Positions 17,171 through 25,939 are shown, numbered from the stretch's first letter. The stretch: DNA of 64,000 nt from Niastella caeni (GCF_004834005.1 NZ_STFF01000001.1:805347-869346); one strand, 5' to 3'. Translations and numbers: made by a program. Notes: a model not told the origin generated them from the sequence alone.

Positions 17171-19708
17171 TTAAAACCTGAATCCCATTATAACATATGG
17201 AAACCAGCCTTCATTAGAGTAACCGGCCTTTACCTGGATAACTGCCATTTGAGCAGGTGCAAAATATAATCCACCCCCAACACCCTGGTGCCAGGTACTG
17301 GAAGATTCGTTCTTTTCCCAAACCCGGCCTACATCATAGAAGCCGGTTATTCCAACCTGACCAGGGAGAATATAATTCACAAAGTTACCCAGCTTTATAC
17401 GAAATTCAAGATTGTTGTACAGCATATGCTCCCCGGCAAAACGGTACTGGCGAAATCCCAATAAGTTTTCATGACCGCCTAAAAATGCCGATTGATAAAA
17501 AGCTGATTTACCGACTGTAACAGCGCCGCCTAGCCGTTCCGCAATTACCACCATCGATTTTTTGCTCAGATTTTTATACAAAGCTATTTCGGAGGTCACC
17601 TGCATATATGATTTTGAATCGTTATTCAACCCGCCATATGCCTGCGCCTGCACATTAACAAAATGCCCTGCCGTGGGCAATATGATGTTATTACGTTTGT
17701 CGCGCAACCAGCCAATTATTACACCCGCATGTATCTTATCCCTATGCACAGTATTACTATCGTAAGAATGGATCAATGATTCATTGTTGATGAACCGCCC
17801 TTTGTTTTCAACACTGTCAGAATGGTAATATTGAATAGCCGGACCGGCACTGAGCGTAGTGCCCTGGCCAACATGCCAGCGAAGGGAAGGATTGGCATGG
17901 TACAAATTGTACCGGGTGCGATAATATCTCCTGAAATCACCCACCTTTATGTATTCAGTTTCATTTCCCCGGCCAAAAAAGTTACGGGTATTATTAGGCG
18001 CAAAGATGTCGGCCTGTACGGTAATATCGGCTTTGCCCACAGTTTGCAACCATTCGCCTTTATACCGGATACGGAATGCGCTGGTTGAAAAAGAATGCGC
18101 CAAACTTATTTGTTGCACACTGGCATAAGGCACTTTTCTAAAACCCTGTTTAATTATCTTAACGCCGCCGCCCAATAGAAAACCATCATCCAGGTTAAAC
18201 CCGGCAGTGATCAGCGGGCGGGCAATACCGTATGCATTGGTAGGCACAAACGCAGTATTGGCCGAATCGTTCGACAAATGTTTTTTCAACCGGTTTGTTT
18301 CGCCGGTAAACATGGCGCCGGTTTCTTTTTCATACACACACACTTTTCTGCCGGCTTGTTGCACATTGTATACTTTGGCGCCATCGCCGCCAACAATGCG
18401 CAGTTTTATTTTTTTATTGGTATTGTTGAGCACCACACTATCATTGCCCTTACCAATAAAGAATCGTATTTCTTTGGTTTCTGAAGCAACAAACGTGCGG
18501 GCAAATAGTTGTTCTTCGCGGTTACCTTTTTTTGATAGTTTATGAATAACAACCAACAGGCCGCCATTGTTGCCATCGGTTATTTCAACCACTTCATTTT
18601 TGTCTGAAACCTGTATATCTACAATATGGTTCAGGAAGTAATAGTAATTCTCCATGGCCTTTGCGATGTTGCCCCGGCGCAATTTCATTTTCTGTAACAA
18701 CTCATCATGGCGCATCATATATACTTCACGCGGTAAGCGGGCCAGTGCAGTTTCCAGTACATCATCGGTGAGCAACGCCACAAAATCATTGGTCAATTGC
18801 ATCCAGCGATCATGATCGAGTTGAACTAAAAACCGCGCATTGAGTTTGCGGCCATTAAAGAAAAAGTAATTACCCCGTTTTATATCACTATCAAAACCTG
18901 TTAAAAAGGCTGCGATCCATTTGCGGGATGCAATGGTAGGAAAAAATCCTTCATTCCTGTACAAGGCCTGGTCACGGTCGCGGGGAACAGCTACATACTT
19001 TCTTCCGTTGCCTTTCTTTTCATCTACCCAGCGCCATTGGTCTTCATGCCGGTCCCAATCGCCTATGAACAGATCCAGTAAACGGGCCCTGAAAAAACCA
19101 ACGGTATCAAGCGTATTGTCATTGTCTTCATTCAATCGCTCCAGCATTTTGAAGGTGTTGTCTGATTCACCATAGGGCTCCCGCTCTTCCAGCAAACACA
19201 TGGTATTGGCAAATTCTTTTTCATATTCGCCCAGGTTTTTATCAGGCGCTACATACCCAATGACCGGGGTGGCATGCGGCACCTTTATAACATCTGAAAA
19301 TACCGGTACTATCAACGGTGCATAAGGATGTTGGGAACTCATGGCATCGCGCACCCAATCGGCGGCAAATGTTTCGCGGAATGCTTCGGGCAATAATATT
19401 TCGGGATATTTTTCAATACCACGCAAAACCCATTCTTTGCCCTGGGCATCTTTCATGCGCAAAGAACGGGTTTGGTGCCCACCCCCACGTTGCAAGGGAA
19501 TCAATCCTCTTTCCGACAGTTTGATCACCGGCAGTTTTACCGGCGCCCCCCACTCTTTTCGAAAATTCTCTCCAAACAACCTGCGGTGCATTTTACTTAC
19601 ACTATCATAAGCGGGATGCGCCTTTACAACAGCGCTATCTGTTTGCGCGGTTGCAACCTGTGCAGTTAATGCAATAAGAAAGACAATGTGTAAATATTTA
19701 TTTGGCAT
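17171..19708 (-). CDS. Kinase-like domain fused to a BamA/surface-antigen-type outer-membrane beta-barrel
   Basis: 845-residue outer-membrane protein with signal peptide 1-21 (VATAQ). The C-terminal part (about 500-845) resembles the bacterial surface antigen/BamA-TamA barrel: TAGFNLDDGFLLGGGV, repeated amphipathic strands, GHENLLGFRQYRFAGEHMLYNNLEFR, and a terminal phenylalanine (VIMGFRF). The N-terminal 60-330 looks like a HipA/Fam20-type atypical kinase fold: a glycine-rich turn GGGHQTRSL (75-83), beta-strand KEWVLRGIEK, a catalytic-loop-like GDWDRHEDQW (216-225) and a DFG-position PRDRDQAL (242-249). No POTRA domains are evident. Upstream neighbours are an SdiA-regulated-type lipoprotein and ppk1, 13 and about 930 bases away, in one likely operon. 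The barrel is confident; kinase activity is my inference from motifs and may be absent. Confidence 0.75.
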   Translation of the reverse strand: MPNKYLHIVFLIALTAQVATAQTDSAVVKAHPAYDSVSKMHRRLFGENFRKEWGAPVKLPVIKLSERGLIPLQRGGGHQTRSLRMKDAQGKEWVLRGIEKYPEILLPEAFRETFAADWVRDAMSSQHPYAPLIVPVFSDVIKVPHATPVIGYVAPDKNLGEYEKEFANTMCLLEEREPYGESDNTFKMLERLNEDNDNTLDTVGFFRARLLDLFIGDWDRHEDQWRWVDEKKGNGRKYVAVPRDRDQALYRNEGFFPTIASRKWIAAFLTGFDSDIKRGNYFFFNGRKLNARFLVQLDHDRWMQLTNDFVALLTDDVLETALARLPREVYMMRHDELLQKMKLRRGNIAKAMENYYYFLNHIVDIQVSDKNEVVEITDGNNGGLLVVIHKLSKKGNREEQLFARTFVASETKEIRFFIGKGNDSVVLNNTNKKIKLRIVGGDGAKVYNVQQAGRKVCVYEKETGAMFTGETNRLKKHLSNDSANTAFVPTNAYGIARPLITAGFNLDDGFLLGGGVKIIKQGFRKVPYASVQQISLAHSFSTSAFRIRYKGEWLQTVGKADITVQADIFAPNNTRNFFGRGNETEYIKVGDFRRYYRTRYNLYHANPSLRWHVGQGTTLSAGPAIQYYHSDSVENKGRFINNESLIHSYDSNTVHRDKIHAGVIIGWLRDKRNNIILPTAGHFVNVQAQAYGGLNNDSKSYMQVTSEIALYKNLSKKSMVVIAERLGGAVTVGKSAFYQSAFLGGHENLLGFRQYRFAGEHMLYNNLEFRIKLGNFVNYILPGQVGITGFYDVGRVWEKNESSSTWHQGVGGGLYFAPAQMAVIQVKAGYSNEGWFPYVIMGFRF

Positions 19709-19721
19709 AGGCTTCCAAGGT

Positions 19722-20591
19722 TTATTTTCCCGACCAGGTAGTTTTTAAAATATTTCCGGAATGCAGATCTCCGCCTTCGTTGGATATATACAGATTGCTG
19801 TTTTTATCAAAAGCTATTCCTTCCGGTTGAATGTACAGGGCAGGATTTAATTTATAAGCGGCTGTCACTTTCCAGTTGCTGTCGGCAATTACCAACAATT
19901 TGTTAATCGACGATACGAGGTACCATTCTTTGGTACGGGGATTTTGGGCAAGGGCAGAAGGACGAAAGTTTATTTTTTTATCGCCGGTCAGCGATTCAAT
20001 TTCCTTTACATCAACGGAAAAAGTATTATTCTGGGTGATCTTTCCGTCGTCTGACAACTGCAAGATATACCCTTTTGCCATTTTACTGCTCTTTTCATCT
20101 TCACATTGTTTACATATGACATAGATCAGCTTGCTTGCTTCATCGGCATACATCCCTTCGTATTCTCCTTTGGGCAGCAGGTCTTTCCATTCTGCCACAT
20201 TGCCGGTTTCTTCCTGCTGATGAATATCAGCAAACGGGAAGGTGAACAGGATGCCATTGCTACGCAGCATGATCACATAGTTATTACAGATCTGCACATC
20301 TTCATAATCGCCATGCTTACCGAATTTGAAATTGGAAGATCGTTTATCGCCGGGTTTTAAATAATACAGCTTGCCACTTTCATCCTCCTGGGCATAAACG
20401 GTATCGCTATTGCCATGGTTAAAAGCAATGCCGGAGATCTCCTCCAGGCTCGGCGGCATAACGATCTTCTGTGGTTCGTTTATATTATATCCCGGCGGAC
20501 CTTCAAATTTCCGTTTCTGCGAGCAGGCAGTTGGTAACATAGCCATGCCCAATACAATCCATAAAGCCGCTCTTAATTTAATAATATCCAT
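19722..20591 (-). CDS. SdiA-regulated-domain (beta-propeller-like) lipoprotein
   Basis: 289-residue lipoprotein: signal peptide with lipobox PTAC (Cys23). The body matches the SdiA-regulated/YjiK family, a phytase-like beta-propeller fold: PPSLEEISGIAFNHG, DTVYAQEDESGKLYYL, KHGDYEDVQICNNYVIML, GEYEGMYADEASKLIYVICK, and PEGIAFDKNSNLYISNEGGD, where the repeated acidic loops resemble calcium or phosphate-ligand loops. No catalytic role is established for this family. It lies 13 bases upstream of the kinase-like barrel protein and 46 bases downstream of ppk1, so all are probably co-transcribed. A phosphate-related role would fit the company it keeps, but that is inference. Confidence 0.82.
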   Translation of the reverse strand: MDIIKLRAALWIVLGMAMLPTACSQKRKFEGPPGYNINEPQKIVMPPSLEEISGIAFNHGNSDTVYAQEDESGKLYYLKPGDKRSSNFKFGKHGDYEDVQICNNYVIMLRSNGILFTFPFADIHQQEETGNVAEWKDLLPKGEYEGMYADEASKLIYVICKQCEDEKSSKMAKGYILQLSDDGKITQNNTFSVDVKEIESLTGDKKINFRPSALAQNPRTKEWYLVSSINKLLVIADSNWKVTAAYKLNPALYIQPEGIAFDKNSNLYISNEGGDLHSGNILKTTWSGK

Positions 20592-20637
20592 AAACGTTAT
20601 TTAAACACGCCCTCTTCGCCTTGCGCCACCGCTAAAG

Positions 20638-22716
20638 CTATGGCGTCACGCGGTTGCGAAGCTCCGGTGAAGCAAGGTCGGCTAATAAGTGATAAATCGA
20701 TTCCTGCGAGCACAACACCGTTCCATTTTTTTGTTTCGGTATATTGTTGAGCTGCTGATCTATTTCAACAGCCTGCCCGTTATCCTGCAATTGCAGATGC
20801 AATATTTCCAGTACCTGTTTTTTGATGGCTTCATCATATACGGGAAAACAAACTTCAATTCGCCGGTATATATTCCGGTTCATCCAGTCGGCCGAGCCCA
20901 TGTACAATTCCTGCTGACCATTGTTATGAAAAACAAAGATCCTTCCATGCTCCAGGTACCGGTCAACAATACGGGTAATGGAAATATTTTCGCTCAGGCC
21001 TTCCACCCCCGGTTTCAAACAACAAATACTTCGTACGATCATGCGGATCTTCACCCCTGCCCCCGACGCTTCATATAATTTGTTGATCAAAACCTTTTCT
21101 TCGAGGTTGTTCATTTTAATAATAATACCCGCTTCCAATCCCCGGCGTGCATTGCTTATTTCCCGGTCAATCATTTGCAGGAACCGTTCGTGCAGGTTGA
21201 ATTGCGCTACCAGAATTTGGTTGAAAGCAATAAGGCCGGGATTGCCTGCCTTTTTACGATGCCCAAGAAATATGAACAGCAATTCCATTTCACGCAGTAT
21301 ATCCGGATGGGCAGTGAAAAGGATATGATCGGTATAAAAGCGGGCCGTGCTTTCATTCATATTGCCGGTAGCCAGCAACCCTACATACGAGATGCGTTTA
21401 TTTTTTTTCCGTTTTACCAGGGCAATTTTGGCATGTACTTTCAGCGAAAGGTCGCTGTAAATTATTTTTACGCCTGCTTCTTTCATCTTTTTCGCCCACC
21501 GGATATTATTGGCTTCATCGAACCGGGCTTTCAATTCAACCAGCACCGAAACCTTTTTTCCGTTCTTTGCCGCACTTACAAGGGCGTTACCAATTCTTGA
21601 ATCACTTGCAATCCGATACAGCGTAACATATATTTCTGTTACATCAGGATTTACCGCCGCTTCATTAAAAAAACGAAGTACCATGTCATACGAATGGTAC
21701 GGCGGATGCAGCATGATGTCTTTCTTTTCTACTTCTTCAAACAATGACAAAGAGCCATCGCCGGCTTTCACCTTAATGGCGGGCCATTTTTGATAACTCA
21801 TTGCAGCATCTTTCACAGGGAAGGAACCCAGGTCTTTCAGGTTGTGATAACACCCACCTTGTATTACAATGGCATTTTGCAGTTTCAAGGCCATTATCAA
21901 TAATTGCAGATGCGCTTCTTCAATGCCGGGTTCGTGCAGCAAACGCGTTGCCAAACCAAAATCGCGTTTGGTGAGTTGTTCTTCAATTTTCCGCGCCAGG
22001 TCGCCCTCATAATCGTCTTCTACTTCCAGTTCGGCATCACGGGTTATTTTAAAACTATAACATCCTTTGATGACGGTATGTTTGAAAATTGCCGGCAAAT
22101 TGTGTTTTATAATATCATCCAGGAAAACCACGAACTGTTCATTACCCCGTTGAACGGTATAAAACCGCGGCAGGTTATCGGATGGAATATTGATAATGAC
22201 CAGTTCTTCAAAACCGTGTTCCCGTTCAATGACGGTAAGCAGGTATAGGGTATTATTCTCAGGAAAGAATTTAGTGCCGGAGATCGACAGGTATACCGGT
22301 TGCAGGAACGCCATCACCTGGGTGTAAAAATATTCCGACACCTCTTCTTTTATCGCCGCCGGTATATGTTCATTATATAATAAATGAATATTCTTTTCTT
22401 TCAGTAACGGCAAAAGCTCTTTGGTGAAGATGGCGCCGAACCGCTCCTGCTGCTGATTGATAATTTCGGTGATCTGCGGTACTACATCTGTTTTTGTAAA
22501 TTCCTTTTTTTGGTCAGCCTCTTTTGACTGACGTATTTTTTGCAAGGCCATTACGGCCGGCATACGAACGCGGTAAAACTCATCGAGGTTGGAAGAATAG
22601 ATAGATAAAAACCTGATGCGCTCCAGCAAAGGTACACTGTTATTGCCCGCTTCTTCCAAAACCCGTCCATTAAACGAAAGCCAGCTTAGGTCTCTATCAA
22701 AAAATTCTGATTGCAT
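20638..22716 (-). CDS. ppk1: Polyphosphate kinase 1
   Basis: 692-residue cytoplasmic enzyme that reversibly polymerises the ATP gamma-phosphate into polyphosphate (EC 2.7.4.1). The N-terminal domain opens with the family signature FFDRDLSWLSFNGRVLEEA and LSIYSSNLDEFYRVR; the head domain follows, and the two PLD-like catalytic domains contain LHPPYHSYDMVLRFF, KVSVLVELKARFDEANN, the autophosphorylated histidine in LKVHAKIALVKRK (His428 by my count) and the second region SITRIVDRYLEHGRIFVF. Length matches typical Ppk1 (about 690). The gene is 13 bases downstream of an HD/PycTM gene and 46 bases upstream of an SdiA-regulated-type gene, suggesting a shared transcript. All catalytic motifs appear intact. 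Confidence 0.97.
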   Translation of the reverse strand: MQSEFFDRDLSWLSFNGRVLEEAGNNSVPLLERIRFLSIYSSNLDEFYRVRMPAVMALQKIRQSKEADQKKEFTKTDVVPQITEIINQQQERFGAIFTKELLPLLKEKNIHLLYNEHIPAAIKEEVSEYFYTQVMAFLQPVYLSISGTKFFPENNTLYLLTVIEREHGFEELVIINIPSDNLPRFYTVQRGNEQFVVFLDDIIKHNLPAIFKHTVIKGCYSFKITRDAELEVEDDYEGDLARKIEEQLTKRDFGLATRLLHEPGIEEAHLQLLIMALKLQNAIVIQGGCYHNLKDLGSFPVKDAAMSYQKWPAIKVKAGDGSLSLFEEVEKKDIMLHPPYHSYDMVLRFFNEAAVNPDVTEIYVTLYRIASDSRIGNALVSAAKNGKKVSVLVELKARFDEANNIRWAKKMKEAGVKIIYSDLSLKVHAKIALVKRKKNKRISYVGLLATGNMNESTARFYTDHILFTAHPDILREMELLFIFLGHRKKAGNPGLIAFNQILVAQFNLHERFLQMIDREISNARRGLEAGIIIKMNNLEEKVLINKLYEASGAGVKIRMIVRSICCLKPGVEGLSENISITRIVDRYLEHGRIFVFHNNGQQELYMGSADWMNRNIYRRIEVCFPVYDEAIKKQVLEILHLQLQDNGQAVEIDQQLNNIPKQKNGTVLCSQESIYHLLADLASPELRNRVTP

Positions 22717-22729
22717 GCTGCTACTAATT

Positions 22730-23977
22730 TCAAATAGTTACTATGGCTGCAATAGAGAATGCGATCACGGATACGATCAATCCATACATGAACACATTGT
22801 ATGAAATGCGCAGACGTTGGTATTTTGATCCAAGCACCACGCCTTGTGAATACACGTCTTTGATAAGGCTGCGGTAGAGAAAGTCGCGATCGTCCATCAT
22901 CTGCAACATACCCGACGTATAATCATCCATGCTCATTTTAAAGAAATTCCCAAAGAATAACAGGTTCACCTTTTTTTCGTTAATGTCGGTTTGGGTAAAA
23001 GTGCCCCGGGGAATATTAGGCCGGGTAGCCAGTATAGAAAACACAATGGTTACCAGGCTAATACTCAACAAACACATGGCCGGTATGGTGTACTGTGGAA
23101 ATTGCTCCAGGTTCTTTAACAGCACACTTAACAATACAGAGATGATGATGGAGTTCACCGAGATCATAATATGCGCCTTGCTATCGGCCATGTCGCTCAA
23201 CCGCTGGTGATTAGCGGAAGTTATCCGGAACATGGTTTCAATCCCCCTTTCGGGCCGGTTGTTCTTCCGTTTGCCCTTTTCATCCACCTCTTCCGGGATC
23301 AGCGGCTTTATTTTAGGCTTGGCCGGTTGCTGCGGCTCTAAGGCAGGCATAACCGGTAGCGGATTTTTTAATTCAGGGTATTTATCAGCCTGTTTTTCCT
23401 TTAGCTTCTCCAGGTGTTTCGCTTTTGTATCGCTTAGCAACAACCGACAATAATCGGTATGGTACTGATGCGATTCGAGCAGGCGGATGGTTTTATTACG
23501 CCATTCATCCTTGCTGAGGTCTATATTATGTAATGCAATAAATTCCTTACGCAATGATTTACTGAACTCACCGAACCGGGAAGTGCCCAAATGGAACAGA
23601 TCGGCATCGGCTACTATTTTTTCCAGCATTGTTTCCGGATTTTGCGGTAACCGGGTAGCGCGAATACATTGGGCTACAGTTTGAATGGCAGGTTCATCAA
23701 CGCCTTTTCTGCTCAAAAAAACCGAGGCTTCTTCCGCGCCTTTTTCTTCATGCCGGGCCGGATCGGTATAATAACCTATATCATGAAACCAGGCTGCGGT
23801 TACGACAATAAAATAATCCTGGTCGCTCAACCGGTAATGATTGGCAATTTCAATAGCCGCATTCACTACATGTTCGGTGTGTACCAGGTTATGATAAATT
23901 AATTTATCATTTGCATGGGTATGAAAGTATGAGGTTACGTATTGCTTTATTTCATCCAATAACGTATAATAATTCAT
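22730..23977 (-). CDS. HD-domain protein with C-terminal PycTM-type (Pycsar effector-like) membrane domain
   Basis: 415-residue fusion. Residues 1-185 are an HD-superfamily metal phosphohydrolase: His33 in YHNLVHTEHV, the HD pair in AAWFHDIGYY (65-66) and a later DADLFHLG (124-131). A proline/lysine-rich linker (203-245) joins it to a region I recognise as the PycTM/DUF5706 domain (about 246-415): RITSANHQRLSDMADSKAHIM, two membrane helices (272-290, 298-317) and a third at the C-terminus (RISYNVFMYGLIVSVIAF). In Pycsar anti-phage systems PycTM proteins act on the membrane after sensing cCMP or cUMP; no cyclase gene is adjacent here. The genomic link is to ppk1, 13 bases downstream. A house-keeping nucleotide or polyphosphate role is as likely as defence. 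Confidence 0.85.
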   Translation of the reverse strand: MNYYTLLDEIKQYVTSYFHTHANDKLIYHNLVHTEHVVNAAIEIANHYRLSDQDYFIVVTAAWFHDIGYYTDPARHEEKGAEEASVFLSRKGVDEPAIQTVAQCIRATRLPQNPETMLEKIVADADLFHLGTSRFGEFSKSLRKEFIALHNIDLSKDEWRNKTIRLLESHQYHTDYCRLLLSDTKAKHLEKLKEKQADKYPELKNPLPVMPALEPQQPAKPKIKPLIPEEVDEKGKRKNNRPERGIETMFRITSANHQRLSDMADSKAHIMISVNSIIISVLLSVLLKNLEQFPQYTIPAMCLLSISLVTIVFSILATRPNIPRGTFTQTDINEKKVNLLFFGNFFKMSMDDYTSGMLQMMDDRDFLYRSLIKDVYSQGVVLGSKYQRLRISYNVFMYGLIVSVIAFSIAAIVTI

Positions 23978-24396
23978 ATAAGGAATTCTTTTACTGTCTA
24001 CAAGTATATAACAAATATAATCAGGTAAAATTATTTGTACGCCTATTGAAAATTATGTCTGTATAACCCAAAGTTATGTTCATTTATCAAAGTGTGGCTA
24101 CAAAATAATCGGCTGGCAGGCCTAAACCGAAGAAAGGCGTACCGCAGTATTGAACCACAGCACGCCTGGTATCTATTTTATGTATATGTCGTCCGTGAAG
24201 GAGTGGCAAAAATTGGCCGGAAGCCTGCCTGCCGGCAGGCAGGCATACAACTATCATCCGTTTTTTACATCCATTCTGAGACTGTACTTCATCTTTCCGC
24301 GACTTCCGGCCTTCATCAACAGCCTATTTAAAGCTACAAGCTGCAAGCTGTAAGCTTAAGGAAAACCGCCTTACAACGAGCGGATTTGCTTACGGC
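23978..24396. other. Intergenic region with palindromic repeat, no gene recognised
   Basis: Open frames here on the plus strand are short, lack a recognisable family and run across the palindrome at 24223-24244, which creates the artificial peptide PAGRQA or PACRQAG. One plus-strand frame contains a stretch (WYLFYVYVVREG) that faintly recalls the start of a GIY-YIG nuclease, but no further motif follows, so I do not call a gene. The region 24329-24380 has a short direct repeat around AGCTACAAGCTGCAAGCTGTAAGCTT. Confidence 0.45.
24223..24244. repeat. Perfect palindromic repeat element (core CCTGCCTGCCGGCAGGCAGG)
   Basis: A 22-base perfect palindrome (the 20-base core plus G/C at the ends). 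The same 20-base core occurs at 61473-61492, and a related 10-bp-arm stem-loop at 32145-32174. Two identical 20-base palindromes in 64 kb are not expected by chance, so this is a dispersed repeat family of unknown origin. Confidence 0.8.
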
Positions 24397-24807
24397 TTAT
24401 CGCTTTGGGCTTACGGCTAATTCTTTTACAAACAAGGGCTTCAGTGTGAACCAGGCCAATGCTGGAAAAAAGTGCATGGGCACGGTGAGGCCGGGAAATA
24501 ATTCCGGTGTTTCAATTTCGAGTGGTAATTTGACGGCAAAAGGCCCCAGAATACTCGCAAACGTTAGAATAACGAACACGAAATTGAAAATGATCTCTCC
24601 GGGTTTGGGCAACCATTTTGTTAACAGACCAAAGCCGATAGATGCCAGCAAGCCGGCCAACGTAGTAGTGATCACGATGTTTACCGGCTTTGCAATGGTT
24701 GCAAAATCGGCTCCCAGCGAATTGGTATAGATCCGTTGATATATAAGTGCCGCCACCCCGGCTAACACACCCGATACCAAACCCAGTAGTAATAATTTTT
24801 TAAACAT
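24397..24807 (-). CDS. Small integral membrane protein, function unknown
   Basis: 136 residues with about four hydrophobic segments: 3-20 (LLLLGLVSGVLAGVAALIY), 42-62 (KPVNIVITTTLAGLLASIGFG), 74-97 (IIFNFVFVILTFASILGPFA) and 105-125 (LTVPMHFFPALAWFTL). The sequence resembles the small four-helix DUF6069-like membrane proteins in overall plan, but I cannot name a function. It is 13 bases downstream of the YceI gene and co-oriented, so it probably shares a transcript with the two YceI genes. Confidence 0.72.
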   Translation of the reverse strand: MFKKLLLLGLVSGVLAGVAALIYQRIYTNSLGADFATIAKPVNIVITTTLAGLLASIGFGLLTKWLPKPGEIIFNFVFVILTFASILGPFAVKLPLEIETPELFPGLTVPMHFFPALAWFTLKPLFVKELAVSPKR

Positions 24808-24820
24808 ACTTATTGGTTTA

Positions 24821-25354
24821 TTAGCCTTTTGTAACCGGAACAGCTATGTCAATTTTTATCTGCTCTGCTACTTCGCCACCAGGTTTGCCGATCTTGAAAT
24901 CGGAACGGTTTACCGTAAAGCTGCCATTGAATGTAGCGCCGGCGCCCGCTTTTTTAAAGGTGAAGGGTATAGTATACTCTTTGGTTACACCTTTCATTTG
25001 CAGATCGCCAGTTACCTGGTAGGCGTTTCCGGCCTTTACGATCTTTTTGGATGTGTACTTTATTACCGGGAATTTGGCAGCATCGAACCAATCTGCGCCT
25101 TTGGCGTGTTTGTTCTGCAACCCGTTACCGGTGTTGATAGAGGCCACATCAATGGTTACATCAAATTTGGCGGCAGCCAGATTTTGTTCATCAAAAGCAA
25201 TGGTGCCTTTAAAGGTTTTAAAAATTCCGGATGCTTCATTGCTCGAAAACTTGATACTGTATTTATCGGTTATCGCCCAGTTTTGAGCTACGGTGAAAGC
25301 AAACACTGCTGTAATGCCCAGCAGTGTTGCCATAGAAAAGATCAGCTTCTTCAT
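24821..25354 (-). CDS. YceI-family periplasmic protein (copy 1)
   Basis: 177-residue secreted protein of the YceI lipocalin-like family, which binds isoprenoid-type lipids. I start it at the ATG at 25354 (MKKLIFSMATLLGITAVFAF signal peptide); two codons upstream an in-frame TTG gives a longer frame. Family motifs: KYSIKFSSNEASGIFKTFKGTIAFD, SINTGNGLQNKHAKGADWFDAAKFP and GDLQMKGVTKEYTIPFTFK. It is encoded 12 bases downstream of a second YceI gene with the same layout, so this is a tandem pair. Role of the family is uncertain (lipid or quinone-precursor transport, stress). Confidence 0.93.
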   Translation of the reverse strand: MKKLIFSMATLLGITAVFAFTVAQNWAITDKYSIKFSSNEASGIFKTFKGTIAFDEQNLAAAKFDVTIDVASINTGNGLQNKHAKGADWFDAAKFPVIKYTSKKIVKAGNAYQVTGDLQMKGVTKEYTIPFTFKKAGAGATFNGSFTVNRSDFKIGKPGGEVAEQIKIDIAVPVTKG

Positions 25355-25366
25355 AATCAAATCTTA

Positions 25367-25939
25367 TTAGTCTTTTGCAAATTCAGTGCTTGCCTGTAAA
25401 GTAACGCCATCGCCCAACATAGCAGCGGGCATACCGGTAGCGATACCAAAATCAGAGCGTTTTACAATACCTGAGATGTTGAAACCAGCCATTGTTTTTT
25501 TGCTCATTGGGTTTTCAACAGTTCCGTTGAATACTACATCCAATACTACTGGTTTGGTAACACCGTGTAATGTAAGATTACCGGTTAATTTGTATTTTTT
25601 GTCCCCTACTTTTTTAAAAGAAGTGCTTTTGAATGTGAGTGTAGGAAATTTTTCTGCATCAAAGAAGTCAGGACTTTTCAGGTGACCATCTCTTTGTTCG
25701 TTGTCGGTATCGATGCTCTTTACATCGGCTGTTAATTCAATAACCGCATCTGAAAAATCAGGTTTTGATGCAGTGATCTTTGCGTCAGTGATCTTGAATG
25801 AACCGCTTGTTTCAGAGATGTTCATGTGGGTTACATTAAACCCTAATCTTGAGTGCGCTTTGTCAACGGACCAGGTTTGTGCGAATGTTGCTGCTGCTGA
25901 TGACATCAATAATGCTGCGATGATAGTTGCTTTTTTCAT
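25367..25939 (-). CDS. YceI-family periplasmic protein (copy 2)
   Basis: 190-residue secreted YceI protein. The longest frame starts at 26044, but the first 35 residues are unlike a signal peptide; the ATG at 25939 gives MKKATIIAALLMSSAAATFAQ, a standard signal, so I use it. Motifs: HSRLGFNVTHMNISETSGSF, SIDTDNEQRDGHLKSPDFFD and GNLTLHGVTKPVVLDVVF. It differs from copy 1 across the body, so the two are diverged paralogs rather than a recent duplication. The 5' control region holds two overlapping dyads at 26047-26062. Confidence 0.93.
   Translation of the reverse strand: MKKATIIAALLMSSAAATFAQTWSVDKAHSRLGFNVTHMNISETSGSFKITDAKITASKPDFSDAVIELTADVKSIDTDNEQRDGHLKSPDFFDAEKFPTLTFKSTSFKKVGDKKYKLTGNLTLHGVTKPVVLDVVFNGTVENPMSKKTMAGFNISGIVKRSDFGIATGMPAAMLGDGVTLQASTEFAKD

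Noticed and set aside
22730..23977. A complete Pycsar defence system
   Set aside because: Only the PycTM-like effector domain is present; no uridylate or cytidylate cyclase is adjacent, so it cannot be called a complete Pycsar operon.
24092..24353. Open frames containing WYLFYVYVVREG, faintly like the start of a GIY-YIG nuclease
   Set aside because: No second GIY-YIG motif, no catalytic residues, and the frame is interrupted by the palindromic repeat; probably chance.
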